From positions 52,004 to 116,003 of the forward strand of contig NZ_VIKW01000015.1 in assembly GCF_009711975.1 (NCBI RefSeq): a stretch of DNA of 64,000 nucleotides, read 5' to 3'. The notes under the pieces are model-generated. The model made no database searches and had not been told where the DNA came from. It saw only the letters and a list, made by a program, of their open reading frames with translations. Position 1 is the first letter of the stretch. Each line of letters opens with the position of its first letter. Positions 26,929 through 35,616 of this stretch are shown in pieces. The DNA is from Anabaena sp. UHCC 0204. Lineage in GTDB: Bacteria; Cyanobacteriota; Cyanobacteriia; Cyanobacteriales; Nostocaceae. The position numbers and the translations under genes were made by a program.

Positions 26929-28257
26929 ATGAAAATGTTAATTGATACAACTCTTTTATTAAACAGTCCAGAAATTATCCAAGGTTTATTAAATGGTTCA
27001 ATGCAACGCTATGGTAGCGTTATTCGCTGGTCTGCTGGTACAGAAAAAGCAGGTCAAATTGTCCGCCATTTAGCAGAAACACCAGGACTAACTAACAAAT
27101 TAGTAAATATTCCATTTTCCCCCGTGTTAGGAGGAATAGATGTTATAGGTCATGGATTAACCTATCATAAATTAATGGGAATTGAAAAAACCTTATCATC
27201 AGTGATGGGATTAACTCAAATAGCTGCTGGTGCAAGTGTTTTAAACCTGGGAGTAAGTATTGCTGGTTTTGCTTACATGGGTTATAAATTACATCAAATT
27301 CAAAACAAGTTAGGTCAAATTCAACAGTCAATGGAAGCAGGATTTGAACGACTAGAATCTGGCTTAAATAGAATTGAAAATCAATTAACCCAAGGTTTTA
27401 ATAACTTAGGAAAAGGTTTAAATAGAATAGAAAACAAATTAGATATTATTTCTGGACAACTTGCCTATTTATATCTTTTAGTAGAAGATAATCGCCAAAA
27501 ACAACAAAATTTAGCAAAAGCAATTTCTCATATTCAACAAGCAATGATAATTAAAGAAATTGCTTCTTTAAATGCCGAATTAAACGACAGAAAGCTATTC
27601 CCCAGTGAATCACCAAGAGAATGCTTAAAAGTTGCTAACAGAGTACGATTATTTTTATCAAATCAAGCGTTACAAATTTCCCCAGCATTAGACGCGGAAT
27701 TAATGCTAAATACAGATATTGCTATTCAAGGTTGGGCGGTAGCAACAGCAACAGAAGCTAACTTATTATTAGAAATTGGACAACATCAAGAAGCTAGAGA
27801 ATTACTATCTGTAGAAGTTGCCAAATTTCAACAAATAGCCCAAACTTGGGGAAACCAATTAATCAATGATGAAAACTCTTATTTATCTACAACTTATCGG
27901 TTTACACATTCTCGTTTTCAAGAACATATTACACTGGAACGAGTACAAAGAATCACCCAAATTTACCCCCAAGATTCTACATTATCACCTGAAGATATTC
28001 GCCGTAAAAAAACTAATATTGATGTAGAATTTCAAATGTCCTATAGTAATCAATGGGATGAAATCTGGACACATCGGCAAATAGCTATAGCTGAATATTT
28101 AGATACCCTCAGCGAACTTTTAGCCAGATTAGATAGTTTACAATCTTTTGCTGTTTTATGTGAAAGTGAAAATGTCAAAAGTAGTAAAGATATTCTTCCT
28201 AATGAAAATACACCACCTGGTTTGTATCTTTTACCTTATGAGGAGAAATCAAAATGA
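26929..28257 (+). CDS. Hydrophobic-hairpin and coiled-coil protein of the dynamin-like operon
   Basis: I cannot name a family for this 442-residue protein. Residues about 85-125 are hydrophobic and Gly/Ala-rich (GLTQIAAGASVLNLGVSIAG, FAYMGYKL) and could insert in a membrane. A heptad-like stretch follows (about 125-185) with near-repeats (GFERLESGLNRIENQL, GFNNLGKGLNRIENKL). The C-terminal half is helical and soluble. A hydrophobic hairpin followed by a long amphipathic coil recalls the architecture of alpha-helical pore-forming proteins, an analogy only. It starts 9 bases after the preceding stop codon and overlaps the next gene by 4 bases (ATGA), so all are co-expressed. Confidence 0.6.
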   Translation: MKMLIDTTLLLNSPEIIQGLLNGSMQRYGSVIRWSAGTEKAGQIVRHLAETPGLTNKLVNIPFSPVLGGIDVIGHGLTYHKLMGIEKTLSSVMGLTQIAAGASVLNLGVSIAGFAYMGYKLHQIQNKLGQIQQSMEAGFERLESGLNRIENQLTQGFNNLGKGLNRIENKLDIISGQLAYLYLLVEDNRQKQQNLAKAISHIQQAMIIKEIASLNAELNDRKLFPSESPRECLKVANRVRLFLSNQALQISPALDAELMLNTDIAIQGWAVATATEANLLLEIGQHQEARELLSVEVAKFQQIAQTWGNQLINDENSYLSTTYRFTHSRFQEHITLERVQRITQIYPQDSTLSPEDIRRKKTNIDVEFQMSYSNQWDEIWTHRQIAIAEYLDTLSELLARLDSLQSFAVLCESENVKSSKDILPNENTPPGLYLLPYEEKSK

Positions 28258-28631
28258 CCATCATAGAAAGAATAAAATGTATTATTCCTTCATTCCTACT
28301 TATAGGAATTGGTATTTTAGAAATTAACTATCCTCACTTCATGGATAATTTTGATGATGGTTATACAGGGCGTGGTATATCAGGCTTTATAATGCTATTG
28401 TTCGAGTTATTTATCAAGTTTACATGGGGCAAGATAGAAGGGTTTATTGCAATTATTATAGGTATATTTCTCATAGTAATTTTCTTGTTGCCAGATTTTG
28501 AAACCAAAAATGAACAAACAGCAGAACAAACAGAAATAAATAATCAAAAAAAATCATTAACTAAATCTCTATCTTCAGCAGCATTTCGCGCTGGTAAATC
28601 TTACTTACAACGAAAATATGATCAGAAATGA
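28254..28631 (+). CDS. Small membrane protein, last gene of the dynamin-like operon
   Basis: The 125-residue protein has two or three membrane helices (about 10-25: IPSFLLIGIGILEI; 42-58: GFIMLLFELFIKF; 62-82: GFIAIIIGIFLIVIFLLP). A hydrophilic, Gln/Lys-rich C-terminal tail of about 40 residues ends in KSYLQRKYDQK. No family is recognised. The ATGA overlap with the upstream gene shows translational coupling. It may be the membrane anchor or an immunity-like partner for the upstream hydrophobic protein; neither is shown. Confidence 0.6.
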   Translation: MTIIERIKCIIPSFLLIGIGILEINYPHFMDNFDDGYTGRGISGFIMLLFELFIKFTWGKIEGFIAIIIGIFLIVIFLLPDFETKNEQTAEQTEINNQKKSLTKSLSSAAFRAGKSYLQRKYDQK

Positions 28632-28793
28632 AAACATGAAAATAAATTTCCCAACCATTACTTACAAACTTACTCATCGTCTAATTACACACCTTCAATA
28701 ATCAAATAAATAAACTAGCGGGAACATGAAAATATTTACCTAAAAGAGTAAAAATAAACTCACCTATTTAGGAAATTTCACAACTACAGATTT

Positions 28794-29327
28794 TTACTTT
28801 TTAATCACTTTACCTGTAATAGATGCACCTAATATCTCTGATATCCAGACTTCAATGTTGCGGATGGGATGGGTGCTGATAGCTGTAAAATCGGGATGAA
28901 TGATTGGCTCGACTAAAATTGTAAACATTCCCAAACGATTACCTGCTAAAACATCTGTAAACAAGCGATCGCCTACCATTCCCACTTGATGTGCAGGTAA
29001 ATTCATCTCTCGTAACGCCGCTCTAATTTTCCGCCGGGAGGGCTTAGTCGCACCTAAATAGTAAGGTAAATTTAGAGAACGGGCAATACTACCAATTCTG
29101 GCTTCACTTAAATTATTACTAACTAACCACAGTGCTGTGCAAGTCCGTATCTCTTCTACCCATCGCTGTAGTGCAGGGGAAGCAGAACCCGCTCTAATTG
29201 GTACTAACGTATCATCAACATCTAACACCAGTCCTTTCAGCCCATATTGTTGGATCACATCTGGTGTCAGTTTCAAAACTGAACCCGCTAAAATCAAGTC
29301 AGGCTGTAAGAGATGGTTTCGAGTCAT
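28794..29327 (-). CDS. YqeG family HAD phosphatase (subfamily IIIA)
   Basis: A 177-residue HAD hydrolase of the YqeG type. Motif I is DVDDT (36-40, in GLVLDVDDTLVPIRAG), motif II ALWLVSNN, motif III with KPSRRKI, and motif IV GMVGDRLFTDVLAGNRLGM. The nucleophile Asp36 and acid/base Asp38 are present. Homologues dephosphorylate small phosphate esters, with a proposed phosphatidylglycerophosphatase role in plants and cyanobacteria; the substrate here is inferred. In cyanobacteria it is often near DUF3727 and ruvX as it is here. Confidence 0.88.
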   Translation of the reverse strand: MTRNHLLQPDLILAGSVLKLTPDVIQQYGLKGLVLDVDDTLVPIRAGSASPALQRWVEEIRTCTALWLVSNNLSEARIGSIARSLNLPYYLGATKPSRRKIRAALREMNLPAHQVGMVGDRLFTDVLAGNRLGMFTILVEPIIHPDFTAISTHPIRNIEVWISEILGASITGKVIKK

Positions 29328-29362
29328 AATTTTGTATAGTTAACCCAAGTTGCTAGTTATCT

Positions 29363-29450
29363 AGTTAAGGCTGGTGATTGGTGATTGGTGACTTGCCCTG
29401 AGCGTAGCCGAAGGGTTGGTAATTGGTGATAATTGATAATTAGTAATAAA
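29363..29450. repeat. Short tandem and dispersed repeats between YqeG and DUF3727 genes
   Basis: Tandem GGTGATT units (GTGATTGGTGATTGGTGA) flank a copy of the dispersed cyanobacterial repeat recognised by GCCCTGAGCGTAGCCGAAGG. A hairpin CCCCGT/ACGGGG (29538-29558) lies between this tract and the DUF3727 gene. No gene is present. Confidence 0.65.
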
Positions 29451-29588
29451 ATGCCAGTTTTCATCCTGTACATCCTTAAATCCTGGACATCTTGATTCTG
29501 ATAATTTATCTAACTAGCAACTTACATTATTACTTTTCCCCGTCTTGTAAAAACGGGGATTATAAACTAATGCTACAAGGAAGAATAA

Positions 29589-30158
29589 TTATTCAACCTC
29601 ATTAAAAAGATGTTCTTCTAAAAGGGGTTGGAACTGACGAAACTCTTCAGGAGAAAGTAATTCTGGCTCACCTGTCTTAGTAATCCTAGCGAAAAATAAC
29701 AGGGGATCGAGAGGAGTATAAATTGCATACTCCTGTTCATCATGATAAAAAGTTGTAATTTCCAGTAGTTGCTCAGGCTCTAAACCGTTTTCTTCATCTT
29801 CAATTTCTAAAGTGAATAATTTTGATTCATCATCTTCAGGAGGCAACTCACCGGCTACAGTCAAAGCGTAAGCAGTATTTTTGAGAATTAGGTTTTGCTC
29901 AGAAAGAACAGCTTGAGCCGTACCAAAAATCTCGTCAATGATTTCATCATCTTCTACCAATACGGCTTCTTCTTCGTCGCCATCAACTTGCCAAGCAAAA
30001 ATTTCTATGGGAGCATCTACTGGCAGAAGGAGAACATATTTTTCCCCATCAACTGAGAGCGTATGCTCAATATAACATTCTAGAGTTCGTTTTAGTTCAT
30101 CTGTTAAGGTCAGAGAATTCCCGGAATCGTGATCTTCAGAAAGTGGAGAGGAAAACAT
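29589..30158 (-). CDS. DUF3727 domain protein
   Basis: A very acidic soluble protein of about 189 residues from the ATG at 30158 (an upstream ATG at 30212 adds 18 residues of doubtful value). I recognise the DUF3727 family of cyanobacteria and plastids from the layout: an N-terminal DUF1292-like part (TLSVDGEKYVLLLPVDAPIE, FAWQVDGDEEEAVLVEDDEI) and a second similar half (TFYHDEQEYAIYTPLDPLLF, ARITKTGEPELLSPEEFRQF). Plastid relatives have been linked to chloroplast development, but no biochemical function is known to me. It lies downstream of ruvX on the same strand, a conserved arrangement. Confidence 0.82.
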   Translation of the reverse strand: MFSSPLSEDHDSGNSLTLTDELKRTLECYIEHTLSVDGEKYVLLLPVDAPIEIFAWQVDGDEEEAVLVEDDEIIDEIFGTAQAVLSEQNLILKNTAYALTVAGELPPEDDESKLFTLEIEDEENGLEPEQLLEITTFYHDEQEYAIYTPLDPLLFFARITKTGEPELLSPEEFRQFQPLLEEHLFNEVE

Positions 30159-30406
30159 AGCTGGATTATGTAACTTTAACAATATTTCAATTGCTACATA
30201 AATCCTAGACAAGTCTAGACATTTATTTCTTACTTCAACGGGAGCATGGGAGCATTTATCCCTCTGTAAGCTTACACGCTGTAGCCAAACGCGATTAATT
30301 AATTGCTCTTAAATATGGAAATCATTGAACCGTTAAACGACAGTCAATGTCAACCATAAATTCAGAGATGCAAGTAATAGTTTTTAGAATACCATGGGAA
30401 AACCAA

Positions 30407-30883
30407 TCACTCATCAGTAATTGCTACTGATCTCTTTATCGAACTACGCCTAGCATCTAGCCATTGTTGTAAAATTAATGCCGCCGCCTTGCGGTCAATT
30501 AAACCCTTATTTCTAGATGGGGAGCGATTTTCAGCTATCAATAATTGTTCTGCCTGAAAAGAAGTTAATCGTTCATCCATATATTCCAAAGGAAGTTGGA
30601 GCGCACCAGCCAATCTAGCTGCAAATTTCTGCACATGACGGGCTTGAGTACCTATAGAACCATCCATTGAGTATGGTAAACCAACAATGAGAATTTGTAC
30701 CTGTCGCTCATTCACTATTTGTTGAATTTGCTCTACATCTTCTATAAAAGACCTGCGCTCAATTGTCGTAATACCTGTAGCAATCAAACCAGTCCCATCA
30801 CATCCCGCTAACCCAATGCGTTTACTACCAACATCCACACCCAAGGCGGAAATAAATAATTTTGATGACTGTTGAGAAATCAC
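30407..30883 (-). CDS. ruvX: RuvX/YqgF, putative Holliday junction resolvase / pre-16S rRNA nuclease
   Basis: The 158-residue RNase H-fold nuclease starts with the motif ALGVDVGSKRIGLAGCD, carrying the first catalytic Asp. The second acidic site lies in LPLEYMDERLTSFQAEQLL and the third in GLIDRKAAALILQQWLD. VGLPYSMDGSIG is the YqgF loop. In bacteria the main role is maturation of the 5' end of 16S rRNA. It starts one base after the stop codon of the GNAT gene, so the two are translationally coupled. Confidence 0.93.
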   Translation of the reverse strand: MISQQSSKLFISALGVDVGSKRIGLAGCDGTGLIATGITTIERRSFIEDVEQIQQIVNERQVQILIVGLPYSMDGSIGTQARHVQKFAARLAGALQLPLEYMDERLTSFQAEQLLIAENRSPSRNKGLIDRKAAALILQQWLDARRSSIKRSVAITDE

Positions 30884-30884
30884 G

Positions 30885-32129
30885 CTATGGTTGCTCCTGG
30901 GAAGGCTCTATAGATGAGTCAGATGGGCAGGGTGTATCTATAGTAGGGTTTTTATAAGTGAAAGCCACATTTTCGGACTGAATGGGTATAACTTGTTCTT
31001 GCTGTACCTGCTGTGCTTGCTGCACCCATGACATCCCCCCTGGTATGGGCTTCCGCGCTGGTTGTAAGCCTTGTAACACTTCTTGCCACTGAATCCCTTC
31101 TAAAGAGACAAATTTTGACTCTCGTAGTTTATGCCAGACTGAGCGAGACATGATCAAGGTATGTTCTATCCGTTTAGCCCCAATCCGCTCTAAATATTCT
31201 TCCCTTTCTGGTTGATAGTCTGAAGAAGCTAATTGTAACCCTTGTTGCGGAAAATCTTGGGCAATGCGGGCTAATTGAGACAATAGTTCAGGATACAACC
31301 AAGTATAAGCCGGATGCACCGTAAGTGAAGCTACATGAGGATTTGTGCCTGTGCGGTCAAGCTGTACCTGAAAATAGCCAATGGCTGCTTTGCGCTGGGG
31401 TTCAAAGACATAGCCGCTCACAACTTCAATTTTAGTCATCCACTGCTTGAGTCCATCACTAATAGCCCCAAACAAAGTGGTTTTAAAGTCGTGGGTGTGA
31501 CGATCAAATACTTGCCTTACCAAAGGAGGCATAGATGCTGTATCTAGTTGATATAGTAACTGAGCATCAGCGTTACTAACTGGTAATAGATTGGGTAAAT
31601 CTGGTTCGGTTTGGATTAATTCAGCTAATAACTGGGGACTAATTTCCCAGTATGTCATTTCTGCCAGCCGTTGAAATCCATTGTGCCGATAAAGTGCTAA
31701 GGCATCAACATCATTGATATTAACTTCTAATATCCAAGTTCGCGCTTCTAAAATTGATTCAAAGCAATGCCGCAGCAGTTGTGAGCCTACTCCTAGCTTA
31801 TCCCCAGTCGCTTCTAGCATCACTCTGTCAATGCGCCAAGTGCTGCGAGTCCGATTAAAGGGTGATACTTGAATCATTCCCAACAGTATCCTTCCCTGTT
31901 CGGCGACGTAGCCCCAAAAGCGGTACTGTAGTGGGTTGGGAAACCAACTTAAGAATTTGAGTAATCCATACCAACGTCGTAGCCATTGCATTTGACCCAT
32001 GGCTTCACCAACTTCTTTGGGGGAAAGATGGGACAATGATTCTTGAGTTAAGCGATCAATTCCGTCCAAGTCCCTATGTTGAACTGGTCGGATTACAACG
32101 CTGAGGTTTCGAGGGAGTAGTGAAGTCAT
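30885..32129 (-). CDS. GNAT family N-acetyltransferase with C-terminal extension
   Basis: The 414-residue protein has a GNAT acetyltransferase domain (about 8-170). Its acetyl-CoA site is in DRVMLEATGDKLGVGSQLLRH, an R/Q-x-x-G-x-G/A variant, and LEVNINDVDALALYRHNGFQ is motif B. A second GNAT-like half (about 180-340) contains ASLTVHPAYTW and LQLASSDYQPEREEYLERIG. The last 60 residues are Gln/Pro-rich and probably disordered. The substrate cannot be read from the sequence. It immediately precedes ruvX with one base between stop and start, an arrangement suggesting co-expression. Confidence 0.8.
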   Translation of the reverse strand: MTSLLPRNLSVVIRPVQHRDLDGIDRLTQESLSHLSPKEVGEAMGQMQWLRRWYGLLKFLSWFPNPLQYRFWGYVAEQGRILLGMIQVSPFNRTRSTWRIDRVMLEATGDKLGVGSQLLRHCFESILEARTWILEVNINDVDALALYRHNGFQRLAEMTYWEISPQLLAELIQTEPDLPNLLPVSNADAQLLYQLDTASMPPLVRQVFDRHTHDFKTTLFGAISDGLKQWMTKIEVVSGYVFEPQRKAAIGYFQVQLDRTGTNPHVASLTVHPAYTWLYPELLSQLARIAQDFPQQGLQLASSDYQPEREEYLERIGAKRIEHTLIMSRSVWHKLRESKFVSLEGIQWQEVLQGLQPARKPIPGGMSWVQQAQQVQQEQVIPIQSENVAFTYKNPTIDTPCPSDSSIEPSQEQP

Positions 32130-32263
32130 GTTGATTCAAGCCGCCATTTAACCTTTACAAAATGCGATTGGTGATGTAATTCTGGAATTATTTTAACGGC
32201 TTTTTGCTCTGAGGTCTTGCTACCAAAGAGTGATTTTCTTAACTAAATACGTAAAAAAATATA

Positions 32264-32317
32264 AAAAGCAGAAATCGTTAGTATGCCCTGCGGCTGAAAA
32301 CAACAATATCTGCTTTT
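32264..32317 (-). terminator. Possible terminator of the 68-residue protein gene
   Basis: AAAAGCAGA (32264-32272) pairs with TCTGCTTTT (32309-32317) around a long loop. Read on the minus strand the stem is followed by a TTTATATTTTTTT tract. It lies about 35 bases downstream of the small gene. Confidence 0.4.
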
Positions 32318-32352
32318 ATTTTAGGTCAATTATCGTAAAAATGCTGTTAAAT

Positions 32353-32559
32353 CTATAGACTTTGGCGAGAAGCGAATTTTTCAAAGTCAGCTTGGGTTTG
32401 ATGAAGTAATTGTTGACGACTATCTTCTACAGTCTGTCTAAGGCTTGGAACTAAGTTGCGAGCTTGTAGTGTCATGTGTAGTTGTAAATGAGCAACATAT
32501 TCACTAATATCTTGATTATTTACAGTTGCGCCCGTTAATACGTTTAATTCCATTGCCAC
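32353..32559 (-). CDS. Small helical protein, 68 residues, unrecognised
   Basis: The short protein (MAMELNVLTGATVNNQDISE, then a helix with HLQLHMTLQARNLVPSLRQT and a Gln/Asp-rich end) has no recognised motif. The start is a GTG at 32559 with AAAGGAG six bases upstream; the ATG two codons later is also possible. The good ribosome binding site and a downstream terminator-like stem support a real gene. It has no obvious operon partner. Confidence 0.55.
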   Translation of the reverse strand: MAMELNVLTGATVNNQDISEYVAHLQLHMTLQARNLVPSLRQTVEDSRQQLLHQTQADFEKFASRQSL

Positions 32560-32983
32560 TGTGTTCTCCTTTGTGAATTCAGAGTAATTGCTTGACCAAA
32601 TCCGAACCTATCATATTTTTCACCTAGCTGCTGATTTTGCAATGAAGTGTAATGATTGGGGAAGAGGCAACATCCATGAATAAAGATAAAGCAGGAGTTA
32701 GAAGTCTTAGGGGCGAAGCATTCGGTGTAAGGGCGTTCGCGAAGCGTGCTGAAAGCATCAGCATTCGGAAAATAAACTTGGGAAAAAACCGATAATTAAT
32801 CGCCCGAATGCTTCGCCCCTACTTTGTGTATAGGTTTAAATTTAGATTCTGTACCTCATTGATATGCAATCAGCATGAAACCCAAAAAATGCGTTGGGTG
32901 GCGTTGTCGCTTAACCCAACAAAGTAGAAAATGGACAAGGTATTGGCTGTAAATAACCTTATTTTTTACGAAATAGCAATTTT
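32560..32983. other. Intergenic region with palindromic repeats
   Basis: The main content is the palindromic element at 32708-32821. A TTGGGT/ACCCAA hairpin of the dispersed type is at about 32891-32919. No gene is visible. Confidence 0.6.
32708..32821. repeat. 114-bp palindromic repeat with 18-bp perfect arms (MITE-like)
   Basis: Arms at 32708-32725 (TAGGGGCGAAGCATTCGG) and 32804-32821 are perfect reverse complements. Inside, GCATTCGG is repeated once more at about 32760-32767, next to GGGCGTTCGCGAAGCG. The element has no coding capacity. Confidence 0.75.
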
Positions 32984-33421
32984 CTAATCTGCCCAAAGTG
33001 TATAAGTTTCCTGAAAAACCTCATCCCAACTTAAAGCAATAATATCTGGTTTTTTGCCCATTTCATCTCTAGCATCCTGTTTTGCAGACACAAAACACTT
33101 ATCCCAAATTGACTTCAGAAAATCTCGATTGAGACTTGGCATTTCCTCTTGACTGGCAGTAATTTCTGCCCTAGCTGAACGAATAGAAATTACCCAACTA
33201 GCACTACGTTTTTCCGGTTGACATTTCCACTTAATTATATGCAACATCAATCGAGTTAATTGACTAATTACTGCTCTTTTTTCTGAGCGCCCCATTGACT
33301 CTGCTAAACTTTCTAAAATATGATCAACTTCTGTCATTTTTCCCTCCTGTAGTAATTGTTTTGCTTTCACTACAGCTAAATATGGCGATTGAAAAACCAG
33401 TTCATCATAAGGTACTGTCAT
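32984..33421 (-). CDS. DUF29 family protein
   Basis: About 145 residues from the ATG at 33421, which is preceded by AAGGAGG nine bases upstream; an upstream ATG at 33466 lacks such a site. The sequence matches the DUF29 pattern of cyanobacterial accessory proteins: a short N-terminal segment, then VDHILESLAESMGRSEKRAV, then ISQLTRLMLHIIKWKCQPEK (the typical 'LL.HLLKW..QP..R..SW' block), and SWVISIRSARAEI. Function is unknown; DUF29 genes are numerous and mobile in Nostocales. It stands alone. Confidence 0.82.
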   Translation of the reverse strand: MTVPYDELVFQSPYLAVVKAKQLLQEGKMTEVDHILESLAESMGRSEKRAVISQLTRLMLHIIKWKCQPEKRSASWVISIRSARAEITASQEEMPSLNRDFLKSIWDKCFVSAKQDARDEMGKKPDIIALSWDEVFQETYTLWAD

Positions 33422-33627
33422 GATTGATAACCTCCTTAGCTTGTTTTTCACCAAATCTTTAATCAAAGATGGTAATGTTTTAAAAACTTCGAGAAAAATA
33501 TCTCTTTGTTATTAGATACAATCAGCAACAAGCTCTGCCTTAAGAGTATTGTAAATTTACAAATCAGTCAATAACCGTTATAATCTTACGCCTCATAGAT
33601 AAATTATTTAGCAAGCCCTAAGTAAAT

Positions 33628-33664
33628 TTGGACATAATTCCCAGCTATACATATAATATATGTA
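33628..33664 (+). promoter_or_regulatory. Promoter of the brnTA operon, probably leaderless
   Basis: TTGGAC (33628-33633), 18 bases, TATAAT (33652-33657). The expected start of transcription coincides with the ATG of brnT at 33664, so the mRNA would have no 5' leader. BrnTA systems repress themselves, and an operator would be expected to overlap this site. Confidence 0.6.
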
Positions 33665-33936
33665 TGCAAGTTGAATGGAATCCTGAAAAAGCTAAAAGCA
33701 ATTTACAAAAACACGGAGTCAGTTTTTCGGATGCTGAGGCTGTGTTGTTCGATCCTTATGCACTTTCTTTTGAAGATCAATCAGCACAAGGTGAACAGCG
33801 ATTTATTATTATGGGAATGGATCACCTTTGGCGGTTGCTGGTAGTAGTCTATACCTATCGAGGTGATAACATTCGCTTAATTTCTGCCCGTCCCGCTACT
33901 CCTAAGGAGAGACGTGAATATGAAACCGGAATATGA
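33664..33936 (+). CDS. brnT: BrnT family type II toxin
   Basis: A 90-residue RelE-fold ribonuclease toxin of the BrnT family: MQVEWNPEKAKSNLQKHGVS, then FSDAEAVLFDPYALSFED, GEQRFIIMGMD, LLVVVYTYRGDNIRLISARP and ERREYE. The family 'W(D)..K...N..KH.V.F.EA' opening, the strand before RLISARPA and the terminal ERxxYE are intact. The start is the ATG at 33664, because the upstream ATG at 33628 lies in the -35 box. It overlaps brnA by 17 bases. It should cleave RNA when not bound by the antitoxin. Confidence 0.92.
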   Translation: MQVEWNPEKAKSNLQKHGVSFSDAEAVLFDPYALSFEDQSAQGEQRFIIMGMDHLWRLLVVVYTYRGDNIRLISARPATPKERREYETGI

Positions 33937-34186
33937 TTTTGATCAAGCTAAACGGGGTGCGATTATCCCACAACAAGGTAAAACTCGTATTACCATCTAT
34001 ATTGATGATGATATTTTGGAAGCGTTTAGACAAAAAGGAGATGCTGAAGGGAAAGGTTATCAAACAATGATGAATCAAGCGTTACGAGAATATCTTGATC
34101 AAGCCAAACCCCCCTTAGATGAAGATACACTACGCCGAGTTTTTCAAGAAGAACTGCGGGCTGTAACTTTTGTTAGTTCAGTTTGA
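33920..34186 (+). CDS. brnA: BrnA family antitoxin
   Basis: An 88-residue antitoxin with a ribbon-helix-helix DNA-binding part: KTRITIYIDDDILEAFRQKG, then GKGYQTMMNQALREYLDQ, the BrnA pattern 'GYQT.IN..LR.Y'. The C-terminal helix (DEDTLRRVFQEELRA) would wrap BrnT. The ATG at 33920 is preceded by AAGGAG ten bases upstream; a GTG at 33914 is too close. It neutralises BrnT and represses the operon. Confidence 0.92.
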   Translation: MKPEYDFDQAKRGAIIPQQGKTRITIYIDDDILEAFRQKGDAEGKGYQTMMNQALREYLDQAKPPLDEDTLRRVFQEELRAVTFVSSV

Positions 34187-34401
34187 TCTAAAGTTTGTAG
34201 TGAGGAATTTAATCCTAATTTAAGGGCTGAAGCCCTTACTAGCAAATAATTTCAAGATTTTTTATTACTTAGTGTTGATAAGATTTAGCTGCGTAACAGC
34301 TTACTTGTAGCAATGACCATTCAAGTGAGGTACAAGCAGTATTAATGAAACGCAGATGGACGCAGATAATTTTGTACTTCACCAGACTAGAAAACACTAT
34401 A

Positions 34402-35616
34402 TCATTCCATCACTGCTAGGACGGATTTTGGTAGTAGTTTTTCTTTAAACCAAATTATTCTGGCGGGAACATTATCTAGTTTTATACCGGCTTTTTCTAA
34501 GTTCAATCTTTCGGAAATTGCTAAAATTAAATTATCACAATTTGCTTTTCTGACTTGAGCGAATTTCTTTTGTAAATATTCTGGCCGCCAATAACCAACA
34601 ATTTCTAATAAAAATGTCCGTCCGTCAGGATGAACTAGCCGAAAATCGGGAATCATTACGCTACCAGGAATGGCAATTAAATCAACTTCTCGCTCTAATA
34701 TCCAACCACTTTTTAAAGCATCCCATTTACTAGCAAAAGATTCTTCTAACATACTATCATAAGGTTTACCTGGGGGATAGTGAGAGACTAATCCACATTC
34801 AGAATTCAGGGTAAAACGTCCTGTTTTCCATTCATTGGTGTAAAAATCACGGGTTTTTAAAGTTGCGGATAAACTCCATTTGGTAACATGAAGTAAGGCG
34901 GGAATTAGTTTGGCTATGGCTAAACCGTAACGGGTGCTGGGAGTAAATAAACTTGTGGGTCCATCTACACTAATTGTAAAACCATGATCGGCATCACCTT
35001 CAATATAAGCCATTAATTGAAATAGCTTTAAATAACGAAATAAGAGTTTATATTCTCCGGGAACATTGCGATGGGCATTTAATACTAATTGACTGGCTTT
35101 GTAAAAAACTCCTTGCACTTGAGATAAATTATAACGATGTAACACATCTTCTGGTTTAGGAGCTTCAAAAGCAGTTAAAATTTTATTTTCCGATAAATCG
35201 GCGTAAAGTCCATCTCGGATTTGAATTGGTAAAACTTCTTGGTTAAGTTCTTGACTTAAATCCTCGGCAATTTTGTTGAGTGTAATATCAGTTGATTCTC
35301 GACTAGAAACAGATTTTGCTGCTAAAGCAAATACCCTTGCTCTTAACATGGGTGGTTCGAGAGGACTAACTATTTCAAAGGTGCAAAAACCACTTTTGAG
35401 AATATAGGCTAAACCCCTTTTCATTCGGTAATCTGTTGTATCTCCTTCAAAGTCAGATAATTGACGTTCTAGTAAACCTTGAGTTTTTCCTACTGCTTCC
35501 TGAAAAAAACTAATTAAATCAGTAGCTAGACCCAAATGTTTATGATCAAGTTTCAGTCTTTTTGGGATAATTTCTTCGCCGTTTTGGCGGTGTATTAGTA
35601 GATCCGTTGGTAACAT
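34402..35616 (-). CDS. DUF790 (Bax1-like) nuclease partner of the XPB-like helicase
   Basis: The 404-residue protein begins with the family hallmark MLPTDLL. The C-terminal nuclease part (about 310-360) reads EREVDLIAIPGSVMIPDFRL, then GRTFLLEIVGYWRPEYLQKK, which supplies the PD...(D/E)xV core of a PD-(D/E)XK-like fold. Archaeal Bax1 (DUF790) is a structure-specific endonuclease that binds XPB; together they unwind and incise damaged DNA. Its gene overlaps the helicase gene by 71 bases, an unusually long overlap, and the conserved MLPTDLL start makes this overlap credible. Role in nucleotide excision repair-like processing is inferred from the family. Confidence 0.85.
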   Translation of the reverse strand: MLPTDLLIHRQNGEEIIPKRLKLDHKHLGLATDLISFFQEAVGKTQGLLERQLSDFEGDTTDYRMKRGLAYILKSGFCTFEIVSPLEPPMLRARVFALAAKSVSSRESTDITLNKIAEDLSQELNQEVLPIQIRDGLYADLSENKILTAFEAPKPEDVLHRYNLSQVQGVFYKASQLVLNAHRNVPGEYKLLFRYLKLFQLMAYIEGDADHGFTISVDGPTSLFTPSTRYGLAIAKLIPALLHVTKWSLSATLKTRDFYTNEWKTGRFTLNSECGLVSHYPPGKPYDSMLEESFASKWDALKSGWILEREVDLIAIPGSVMIPDFRLVHPDGRTFLLEIVGYWRPEYLQKKFAQVRKANCDNLILAISERLNLEKAGIKLDNVPARIIWFKEKLLPKSVLAVME

